Shown here: piece after piece, positions 15,777 through 24,385 of the stretch
How positions within the stretch are numbered: the first letter of the stretch is position 1
How the letters are laid out: each line of letters begins with the position of its first letter
From: JAEUIG01 sp046349775
Lineage (GTDB): Bacteria; Planctomycetota; Planctomycetia; Planctomycetales; Planctomycetaceae
Assembly: GCA_046349775.1 (NCBI GenBank)
Contig: JAXMBS010000078.1
Span: 1 to 24,385 of the forward strand
Direction of reading: 5' to 3'
Length of the DNA: 24,385 nt
Notes under the pieces: model-generated
The model's input: only the letters and a program-made list of their open reading frames with translations
Told to the model about the DNA's origin: nothing
Databases searched by the model: none
Made by a program: the position numbers and the translations under genes

Positions 15777-15804
15777 GGGATTAATGACAATTGACCAATG
15801 ACGA
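15777..15804. repeat. Short heptad array (TGACAAT type)
   Basis: Four 7-bp units lie in register: GGGATTA (15777), ATGACAA (15784), TTGACCA (15791) and ATGACGA (15798). They are the complement-type of the GTCAATN units at 17865. The array lies 4 bp from the 3' end of the diadenylate cyclase gene, in the convergent 108-bp gap after the Gfo/Idh-like gene. Confidence 0.5.
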
Positions 15805-15808
15805 ATCC

Positions 15809-16738
15809 CTACTCCGTCGCCGGCGGTTCGATGTCCACGTCGAGCCACTTCATGGCCTGATCGAAAGGCTCGATCCGCAGCACAACGGTGCCGTCCTGGA
15901 ACAACCGGACGGTGCCGGTGGACTCGGAGACGGCGATGGCGACGGCGTTGGTCGCCTTGGAGATGGCCGCGGCCGCCCAGTGACGGGCGCCGAGCCCCTT
16001 CGACAGCGTCAGGCCGGTTGCCGGGGCGTCCAGAATCCGGCCGGCGGCGATGACGCAGCCGTCGGACGCGATCACGAACGCGCCGTCGATCTGCGCGAGT
16101 TCCTTGATGCTCTCGCGGACGCGCGGATTGGAAATCATCCGGTCCTTCTTCTGGTAGCCGCGGAACGGGTCGTGGACCTGTTCGTGCGACATTTCCATGA
16201 CGCGGCGATGGTTGCCGACGACGAACAGCGTGCCGACCGGTTTACCTTCCCGGCCTTCGCGGCCGATCTCGACGGCGAGATCCACAACGCGCCGCAGCGT
16301 GGGGAGCGGGACCTGCGTTTCCAGGCGCTGCAAGTCGCGGCTGGTGAGCTTCGTGAGATGTTCGGAAAGATTGATGATGCTGATCGTGTCGAGATTATCG
16401 CGATCGAACGCGGCATAGACGGCGATGACGCGCGAGCCGGTCTGGAGATGGTCGTCGGCAATCGCCTCCAGCAGCGCCTGGCTCACCTGCACTTGCCGGG
16501 TTTGCGGTTCGTGGAGCAGCGGGACGAGCATCACGCCGTCTTCGGTGGCGGCAAGCTGGACGTCCGGCAGATGCGAAGCGACGAGCAGATTGTGGGGCGC
16601 GAGCTCCACGGCCATCTGCCGGAAATCATAGGCCACGTCCGAAACGACCAACACCGACGGAATGCTCAGATCCTGAGCGACGGCGCGGACGCCGCTGAAC
16701 ATCCGGCGCAGCACGGGTGTGAGCTCGGCACGCAGCAT
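15809..16738 (-). CDS. DacZ-like diadenylate cyclase (DisA_N domain)
   Basis: This enzyme would make cyclic di-AMP from two ATP. With the ATG at 16738 the protein has 309 residues. The N-terminal 150 residues (IPSVLVVSD, HNLLVASHLPDVQL, GVMLVPLL) look like the pyruvate-kinase-C-like domain of archaeal-type DacZ. The DAC domain starts at about 160 with REGKPVGTLFVVG, then has IDGAFVIASDGCVIAAGRIL (DGA at 218-220) and GLGARHWAAAAIS (RHW at 252-254), where DisA/CdaA enzymes have RHR. VSESTGTVRLFQDG follows. Activity therefore seems likely but the second arginine is absent. The frame is open to a TTG at 16828; no ribosome-binding site decides the start. No transmembrane helix is seen, so it is cytosolic. 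Confidence 0.85.
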   Translation of the reverse strand: MLRAELTPVLRRMFSGVRAVAQDLSIPSVLVVSDVAYDFRQMAVELAPHNLLVASHLPDVQLAATEDGVMLVPLLHEPQTRQVQVSQALLEAIADDHLQTGSRVIAVYAAFDRDNLDTISIINLSEHLTKLTSRDLQRLETQVPLPTLRRVVDLAVEIGREGREGKPVGTLFVVGNHRRVMEMSHEQVHDPFRGYQKKDRMISNPRVRESIKELAQIDGAFVIASDGCVIAAGRILDAPATGLTLSKGLGARHWAAAAISKATNAVAIAVSESTGTVRLFQDGTVVLRIEPFDQAMKWLDVDIEPPATE

Positions 16739-16874
16739 GGTCGAGTTGACAGCAGGACCGGACAGTCGGGGGAAGCGGAAAACCGTCCCCGACCGGGAGG
16801 GTGGAAGGGTCGGCGTAGTGTAAGTCAATCCGTGCGCGGGTCAACGGAGTGCGCACATCGCCGGGCCACGTGAG

Positions 16875-17771
16875 CTACATCGCCGGGCGGGCGGTCGGGA
16901 GCGCGGCCGACTTTTCGCCCGAACTGAGACTCTCCTGGTGGACGCGCACGACCCGGATCGCCGTCTGCGGTCCCTTGAATCCGACCACCTTGTTGTCGAG
17001 CTGCATCAGCCGCTCGAGCACGCGGCCCTGGGCGATGTCCAGGCGGACCGTGCCGGACGGCGTCTGCTCGACGAGCTGGCCTTCTTCCTGCGGATCCTGG
17101 AGTGGCGTGAGGACACCCGTCTGGACTTCAATTTCCGCGATGCCGTTGGAGACGGCCTTGAGCGTATAAGTGCGCTGCAGCGAGATGCGCTTGGGGAGCT
17201 TGCCGTCGGTGACGACACCGATCTGAAACGGCTCGTGCCACGATTCACCGATGGCCACGGGATCGGCCGGCAACATGGGCAGAATGTCGAACTGCGCCGA
17301 CGCCAGTTGCTCCCCGGAGACGGTCTGACCGTCGTTCTCAGCTGCGATGACGTCCCCCGTTGGAGAGACGGTGATCTTCATCAGCGGTTTGCCGATCGTC
17401 TTGTCGATGCCGGTGAACTCTTCGGGAGGCGCCGTCTTTGAGCGGCTGTCCCAACTGATCTGGCCATTGCCGGCCGAGAGGTTGACGTATTCGATCTGGA
17501 TTTCGAGGACGGCCGATCCATCGGGATTGACGGCGACGGTCCGCAGCCGACGGCCAGACTCGGTGGAATTCGCGACTGTTTCAGCGGTCTGACCGACCTG
17601 GATGTCGTAGCTCGCCTCGTTGCTGATCGTGTACATCAGCGTGGAGTCGGCGGCGAACTTGTAGCGGAGGGCGAACTTCTCGGCCGGGGCGTCAGCGGCC
17701 GCGGCGACGCCCGCCAGACCGATTGCGACGAACCAGACTCGGGCGGCATGCTGGAAGCGGGAACGCAACAT
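16875..17771 (-). CDS. Secreted protein of unknown function
   Basis: The 298-residue protein has a clear signal peptide (MLRSRFQHAARVWFVAIGLAGVAAAADA, cleavage probably after AAA or ADA). The mature part is rich in beta-strand-like alternation: FALRYKFAADSTLMYTISNEASYDI, SAVLEIQIEYVNL, MKITVSPTGDVIAAE, ILPMLPADPVAIGESWHEPF and TYTLKAVSNGIAEIEVQTG. It ends with GTVRLDIAQGRVLERLM. This resembles planctomycete secreted families of the DUF6263 kind, with a 'PADPVAIGESW' core, but I cannot confirm that by eye. AAGGAG lies about 10 bp before the ATG. Periodic heptad repeats lie just upstream. It is on the same strand as the PVC/haem gene but separated by the repeat. Confidence 0.75.
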   Translation of the reverse strand: MLRSRFQHAARVWFVAIGLAGVAAAADAPAEKFALRYKFAADSTLMYTISNEASYDIQVGQTAETVANSTESGRRLRTVAVNPDGSAVLEIQIEYVNLSAGNGQISWDSRSKTAPPEEFTGIDKTIGKPLMKITVSPTGDVIAAENDGQTVSGEQLASAQFDILPMLPADPVAIGESWHEPFQIGVVTDGKLPKRISLQRTYTLKAVSNGIAEIEVQTGVLTPLQDPQEEGQLVEQTPSGTVRLDIAQGRVLERLMQLDNKVVGFKGPQTAIRVVRVHQESLSSGEKSAALPTARPAM

Positions 17772-17829
17772 CGACGCGGACTCCTTCCCTGGAGTGCGGA
17801 GGGGACGAAACGGGGCGGAATGTTAACGA

Positions 17830-17982
17830 GGGACTGGGGATTGGGGAATAGGGAATGACGATGGGTCAATGGTTAATAGTCAATTGTTCATGGTTAATTG
17901 TTCGATGTGATTTGGGACGCGACTCTGTTCCTCGGCGCGAGGAACCGTCGATCCCGTTGTTAATTGACTATTGACCGTTGAC
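17830..17982. repeat. Eleven-unit heptad array with inverted second half
   Basis: From 17830 to 17906 the sequence falls into eleven contiguous 7-bp units: GGGACTG, GGGATTG, GGGAATA, GGGAATG, ACGATGG, GTCAATG, GTTAATA, GTCAATT, GTTCATG, GTTAATT and GTTCGAT. Units 6-8 (17865-17886) recur inverted at 17961-17982 with 19 of 22 matches; that arm overlaps the last codons of the PVC/haem gene. The first units, read as ACTGGGG and ATTGGGG, resemble the heptanucleotide STRR repeats known from cyanobacteria. Confidence 0.78.
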
Positions 17983-20900
17983 CTTCGTCGAATGCCGCAG
18001 CAGCTCCGCCACCAGTTCGTTGAGATCGGCCGCGGGGATGACTTCACCCCAGTTGCCGGGCATCAGGGACAGGCCGGACGTGGATTGCTCTTCGACGTCC
18101 GCTTTGGGGACGGCGAACTCCATGCCTTTATTGTCGACGAGGATCAGGGTCGCGCCTTCCTCGCGCATGAGGAGGCCGGAGAGCACCTGCCCCTGCTTGT
18201 TGAGGATCGTCGTCGTGCGGAAAGCCGCGTCGACGTTCCGGCTGGGGTCGAGAATGTCCTCGAACAGCCGGTCGGGACCGCGCAAACCGATGCCGTCGAG
18301 GACCGGGCCGACTTTCTTGCCTTCGTTGCCCAACTGGTGGCAGGCGGCGCAATGCTGTTTATAGACGGTCCGGCCGCGCTCAGAGTTCGTGCCGGCCGAG
18401 GCAAACGCCCGGCGGCGGTCGGCGAGCAGCTTTTCGATCTCGGCGGCCGGCTCGGGGAGCCCTGCGACCAGCTTGGCAATCCGTGCGCCGCTATCAGGGT
18501 CGGCCGCGTGCACCCGTTCGACAATCCGAGGATCAGTCAACAGGCGGGGAGACGACAACCCCGCAGCCGTCAGCGTCAGCAGCGCCTCGGCGCCGGCACG
18601 ATCGGCGGACAATTGCTCAGCGAGCTGCCGCTGTTGAGGAGCCGTCGCGGTGCGCACGGTCTGTTTGAGGCAGTCCTCGATCTCGGCGTCGTCGCGGCTG
18701 ACGATCACGGACAGGATCCGGGACTGCAGGCCCGCGTCGACGAATTCGCCACTGACGGCGGCGAGTAGTGTGCTCAGGCGGGCGTCGGGGTGCAGGGCCA
18801 GAAGGACGCCACTCCAGCGCAAGCGGGCGGGGAGAGAAGCGTGTTCGTCGCCGACGATCGCTGCAAGCCGCGGGGCGAAGGATTCGAGCTTGAGCCGCGT
18901 GATGAGGTCCGCTGCGGCGTCGCGCGCGGAGAATTCTGCGGGATTCAGCGCCGGGAGCGAGAAGTTCCCGGCTGCCAGCCAGGCGAAGCCGGTTCCATCG
19001 TCGCCGTCAACGATTTCGAGGCGCACCGGCTGGTTCTGATGCCGTGCGAGGTTCCATGCGACCTTTTGCGCGACGTCGTTGCGCGGGGGAGGAGCCGACG
19101 CGATCACTTCGCCGGAGCCTGCGAGCGTCAGCCGGACGAGGTTTTTCTGCTGGAGGGGCTTGTCGGGGACACCGTCGTGGCCGGCGAGGAAGAACGTCAG
19201 GTTGGCCGGACAGCGGAACGGCTCCGAGCGAATGATGCCGGTCTTGCGTTCTCCCTTGGGAAGACTGGAATGGAACAGGGCCTTTGCGGATCCGCCCGCG
19301 TAATCGCGCGGCTGCGTCGCGAAGGCGTCCGGCTCCAGCGGCCGGCCCGGAACGGCGCGGACCGTCCAGTCGATCCCCTCGTTGCGCTGTTCGGCGAGGA
19401 ATTGTTTGCCGAGGGAGTCCGCCCAGCGGCCGACGTACTCGGCCGGCGCGACGTTGCGAGCTTCCAGTCCGGCGGCAACAGCCAGCAGTTCGCGGAGCTG
19501 CTCAGGTGCCGGCGACTTGGAACCTGCTAGTTGATCGACGAAAGTATGGAGCCGCTGCGGGCTCGCATAACGGGCGACCTGTCGAATCTGGTCCGCCTGT
19601 CGGCCCGGGAGCTTCACGCCCTGCTGCAACGTCGTCAGCAGCAGATCGGCGGCCGGCTCGGTGGGTGCGCCCGGAGCAATGTCGGCAATTTCCGCCGCGT
19701 GCCAGTCCAGCAGATCGCGCGTCGGCCGGCTCGTCGCGATGGCGTCGACGAGCAGGTGATTGCGCACGGCGATGCGGATCGTGTGCCGCAGAAACGGGTC
19801 AGTTGCGGGAGTCTGTGCCAGCTGGTTCAGCAGCTTGAGCAGGAACTCCTGCTGCGGATGCCGGCCGAGCCGCATCAGCTGCAGCACGGCGAACCACGGT
19901 TGGGTGAATCTTCAAACAATTTGAGTGCCGCGCCCGACTCGACGTCGCCCCACTTCTCCCGTTCGGCCAGGATGGGCGGCATGCGTGCGGACAATATCCG
20001 ACTCATTCGCCATCAGCAGTTGGAACTCTTTCGCCGGCAGCGCAAGCCGAGACGTTCAAGGATCCAGGCGATGGAGACGGTTTGCTGAGGCGTGCCGCCG
20101 ATGACCAGCAACTGCGTGCAGGGCTCGATCGCTTCCGCCCCAAAGCGATCGAAGATTTCATTCGTCGCCAGCCGGTTGATCGTGAAATTCGGATCGGCCA
20201 GCCGATCGACTAGTTGCGGGAGGTCAAGGATCGAGAGGTCTGGCATCGCGGCCGGCGGATCGGCGTGCGGCGCATCGCCGCGGTACGTGATCTTCCAGAT
20301 GCGGCCCTTGTCGCGACTGCGGCGGGGGTGGTCCAGCGGCACTTCGTAGTGGCCGATGATGCAGTTGTAGAAGTCGGCGACGTACAGCGCGCCATCCGGC
20401 CCGAGCTTGACGTCGCGACGGGCCGGAACCAGCCGTCGTCGCAGGAGATGAACTCGGGTTGCGTGACGACCCACGGCGACGACCCGTGGAACTCGATCCG
20501 GTCCCGATGTACGAGACCATTCACCGGATTGCACAGGAAGATGCAGCCCCGATACTCCTCCGGGAACTGCTCGCCCGCGTACCACTGCGCGCCGCAGATG
20601 CCGGTCGAGCCGTGGATGTGGTCGATCATGTCGGGGCCGAAACCCAAGCCATCGTGCGGCTTGCCGAAGCTGGAGTAGTAGGCCCCCCGAATGAGGCCGG
20701 TCAGCGGCATCGAGTGGCAATCCGCGGTATAGGCGTTCCCCCACGGGTCGAACGTCAGCCCGAATGGATTGACCTGTCCCCAGGTGAACTGCTCGATGTG
20801 CGAGCCGTCTTCCTTGAACCGAAACGTATTGCCGCTGTTCATCGTGAACTCGTGGCCGTCGCGCCCCTTCACGTGCGACGTGTTGCGGAAACCGTGCGTC

Positions 20901-21481
20901 GCGTAAATCCAGCCGTCAATCCAGCGGTTGAGCGACGACACCATGCCGTGCGTGTCGATGTTGCCGAACCGGCCGTAGAGCAGCTCCTCGCGACTGTTTG
21001 CTTTCAGGTCGCCGTCGGCGTCGGGACAGAACCAGAGATCGGGAATGCTGAACACGATCGCGCCATTCGGCGTCGGCATGTTGCCGATGGGGATGTTCAA
21101 GCCTGTGGCGAAGTGCGTGATCTTCTGCTGCGGTGTGCCGACGTTCTCAATCACCGACAGCTTGTCGCGCGCCTCGTGCTCGCCGACCTGCGGGAACCGC
21201 GCGTCGCGTGGCTCGACCCCTTCGCCCCGCGCCGGGTACGGGTACTCCAGCACGTGCGTGAGCCACAACCGGCCGTGGACGTCGAAGTTCATGTTCATCG
21301 GCTGGCCGATGTCCGGATCGGCGACGATCAGCTCGATTTCGAACCCCGGCGGCAGATGGAACAGCTTCCGTTCTTCCTCCGGCCGCAGCGGATCGGTCTC
21401 CACGACTAACGGCGGCGGCGCGGCACACGCAGAAGCAGCAACCACGAGGTTGGACAACAATACGATTGCAAGTCGCCGCAC
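17968..21481 (-). CDS. PVC-type dehydrogenase with HEAT-like region and C-terminal haem-binding domain, frameshifted
   Basis: This is one large secreted protein of about 1,160 residues. A GTG at 21481 (after AAGGG) starts a signal peptide, then a beta-propeller of the PVC-type/glucose-sorbosone dehydrogenase kind: FHLPPGFEIELIVADPDIGQPMNM, GRLWLTHVLEYPYP, DTHGMVSSLNRWIDGWIYATHG and GPDGALYVADFYN. A helical-repeat region (NEIFDRFGAEAI...ILERLG) follows, then a beta-rich middle. The C-terminus has YKQHCAACHQLGNEG with a CxxCH haem site, and GLSLMPGNWGE with a likely axial Met. The frame breaks near 20425, 20047, 19985 and 19900, yet the expected family sequence continues through each change. 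Such proteins are electron-transfer or dehydrogenase proteins of unknown substrate, and they co-occur with DUF1501 and DUF1553 proteins, as here. Confidence 0.88.
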
Positions 21482-21597
21482 TGGCTGTGCCCTTATCGAT
21501 GGACGATGAGTTTCAGATGGTAAGTAGAACCCGCAACGTCACGAATCCGCGAAAACTGTAAGGAGTCGACTATCCGTGTTTGTCATGCGGCTTGCAA

Positions 21598-21782
21598 ATT
21601 CACCACGGTGAACACTGCGGACACGAAGAAAGGTCGGTCTTGACCATTTTCTCAGTGGTCTCCATGCACTCCGTGGTGAATCTCCGGTGTGTGCATGCCT
21701 TTGCCCGCGCTACGGGCTGGTGAATGGTGACGTCTGTCGAGAGAGTTCTTTGCGAGTCTTCGTGTCTCCGCGCCTTTGCGTC
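21598..21782. repeat. Periodic inverted-repeat element (9-bp ACCACGGNN/GACACGAAG units)
   Basis: The 308-bp gap between the PVC/haem and DUF1501 genes holds no credible gene. ACCACGGTG (21602), AACACTGCG (21611) and GACACGAAG (21620) form a 9-bp tandem. A perfect 11-bp inverted repeat joins ATTCACCACGG (21598-21608) with CCGTGGTGAAT (21671-21681). A further inverted block at 21753-21782 reads, on the minus strand, as GACGCAAAG and GCGCGGAGA followed by CACGAAGA, the same unit type. It resembles the element at 13003. Confidence 0.72.
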
Positions 21783-21789
21783 AAAAATC

Positions 21790-23310
<1,521 letters not shown>

Positions 23311-23382
23311 CGGTCTTGTGGATTTATGTCGTTGCCGACTCTTGTTCGAGAACGCATTGCCGCGAAGCTCCTGTAGCGCGTG

Positions 23383-24385
23383 TCATTCCCGCGTAATGAA
23401 CTCATCCAGATTCATTACCATCCGCGCCGTCGCCGTCCACGCCGCTGCGTCGATTGCCGTTGTCTCCGCCGGCAGTTGCGGTCCCGCGAACGTTGCCGCC
23501 TGATCTTCATGTGCCCGGTAATAGTCGCGTGATGTCGTCAGCAGCTCCAGGAATGCATTTCGCTCGGTGTCGGACGGCGGCCGCGCCACGCACAGCCGGA
23601 ACATGCGGGTGACGCGCTCGCCATCGTTCGTGTTCACGTCGGAGAGCGTCCGGCGCACTAGGCCCCTGGCCGATTCGACATACACCGTGTTATTCAACGT
23701 GATCAGCGCCTGCAGCGGCGTGTTCGACGTGCTGCGTTGCATGTTCGTCAGATTGGCATCGGGGCAATCGAACGTCGTCAGGCTGGGATGCGGCGCCGTC
23801 CGCTTGAAGAACGTATACATCCCGCGGCGGTAGACGTCCTTCTCCGGCGTAACCGGCGTCGGCCGGTCAGGCCGGTCGTTCCAATCGCTCTTGCCCCACT
23901 TGAAGTTGTTGGCGTAACTCAGTTCGGCGATCCCCGGCGGCAGCGGCGGGAACACGCTCGGGCCGCCGATCTGTCGCGACAGCAGTCCTGAAGCCGCCAA
24001 GTGCAGATCGCGCACAATCTCCGCTTCGACTCGGAAGCGGTTCTGCCGGTACAGCCAGCGGTTCTCCGGATCCTTGTCGGCCAGTTCCGGCCGGTGCTTG
24101 GACGACTGCCGATACGTCTGCGACGTCACAATCGTCTTGATGAGCGTTTTGCGGCTCCAGCCGAGGCGCTCGTACTCTGTCGCCAGCCAGTCGAGGAGTT
24201 CCGGATGCGTGGGCGGCTCGCCGCGGACGCCGAAATCGTTGACGGTTTTCACCAACCCGCGACCGAACAGGTGCATCCAGATGTGATTGACGGCTACGCG
24301 TGCCGGCAGCGGATTGCCGGCCGACACCAGCCACTGCGCGAGATCGAGCCGATCGGGTGCGCCTGCATTCCGTGTGGCCAGCGGC
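23383..24385 (-). CDS. DUF1553/PSD1 family protein (C-terminal part, cut by right edge)
   Basis: The frame is open from the right edge to the stop at 23383, giving the last 333 or so residues of a large secreted planctomycete protein (usually DUF1549/PSCyt2 plus DUF1553, often after a cytochrome-like domain). Family signatures are clear: DRLDLAQWLVSAGNPL, VNHIWMHLFGRGLVKTVNDFGVRGEPPTHPELLDWLA, GWSRKTLIKTIVTSQTYRQSS, DPENRWLYRQNRFRVEAEIVRDLHLAASGLLS, GGPSVFPPLPPG, RRGMYTFFKRTAPHPSL and STSNTPLQALITLNN. An internal Met at 24327 is not the true start. The function is unknown. It is the first of three minus-strand genes (DUF1553, DUF1501, PVC/haem) that recur together in this phylum. Confidence 0.95.
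   Translation of the reverse strand, partial: PLATRNAGAPDRLDLAQWLVSAGNPLPARVAVNHIWMHLFGRGLVKTVNDFGVRGEPPTHPELLDWLATEYERLGWSRKTLIKTIVTSQTYRQSSKHRPELADKDPENRWLYRQNRFRVEAEIVRDLHLAASGLLSRQIGGPSVFPPLPPGIAELSYANNFKWGKSDWNDRPDRPTPVTPEKDVYRRGMYTFFKRTAPHPSLTTFDCPDANLTNMQRSTSNTPLQALITLNNTVYVESARGLVRRTLSDVNTNDGERVTRMFRLCVARPPSDTERNAFLELLTTSRDYYRAHEDQAATFAGPQLPAETTAIDAAAWTATARMVMNLDEFITRE

Noticed and set aside
15791..16873. Plus-strand frame of 360 codons opposite the diadenylate cyclase
   Set aside because: The conserved DAC motifs are on the minus strand, and this frame has shadow-like composition.
17830..17982. CRISPR-like array
   Set aside because: The units are 7 bp, contiguous and degenerate with no unique spacers, and no cas gene is near.
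20459..21409. Long plus-strand frame of 316 codons
   Set aside because: It is antisense to the conserved PVC-type dehydrogenase and has no recognisable domain.

Overview
The window looks like a chromosomal piece of a planctomycete. It is GC-rich. It carries the paralogous families typical of that phylum: a DUF1553/PSD1 protein, a DUF1501 protein and a PVC-type dehydrogenase with a C-terminal haem-binding CxxCH domain. It also carries bacterial tetrahydromethanopterin (H4MPT)-linked C1 genes, which planctomycetes share with proteobacterial methylotrophs. I saw no rRNA, tRNA, CRISPR array, prophage or insertion sequence. All assignments come from reading translated sequence; no search was run.

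Layout. 1-2.6 kb: a C1 module with an ATP-grasp-like gene (cut by the left edge, minus strand) divergent from fae, then mtdB behind a strong terminator and a five-unit TTGCAAA heptad array, then a short TspO/MBR gene. 2.6-7.5 kb: a secreted beta-propeller (glycosidase-like) protein, an M20 amidohydrolase, a polytopic membrane protein and a YceI lipoprotein. 7.5-12.8 kb: an unusual DNA methyltransferase fused to a GIY-YIG domain, and a B12-dependent ribonucleotide reductase (nrdJ) whose promoter overlaps a pair of NrdR-box-like sites 31 bp apart. 13.2-17.8 kb: an HpcH/HpaI aldolase, a Gfo/Idh/MocA-like protein with a membrane C-terminus, a DacZ-like diadenylate cyclase and a secreted protein of unknown function. 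18-24.4 kb: the PVC/haem protein, the DUF1501 protein and the C-terminal part of a DUF1553 protein, all on the minus strand.

Three genes (nrdJ, the Gfo/Idh-like gene and the PVC/haem gene) are broken by clustered indels although the protein between the indels is well conserved. This pattern points more to local consensus errors than to decay, and the three loci are annotated as whole genes.

The most distinctive non-coding feature is a set of intergenic elements built from short degenerate tandem units with an inverted second half. The unit is about 9 bp at 4.2, 6.7, 13.0 and 21.6 kb, 8 bp at 14.2 kb, and 7 bp at 17.8 kb. A short 7-bp array lies at 15.8 kb and another at 1.2 kb. They occur between genes in every relative orientation, so they are not simply terminators. 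Together with two perfect REP-like hairpin loci they are the best candidates for something undescribed, next to the methyltransferase/GIY-YIG fusion.
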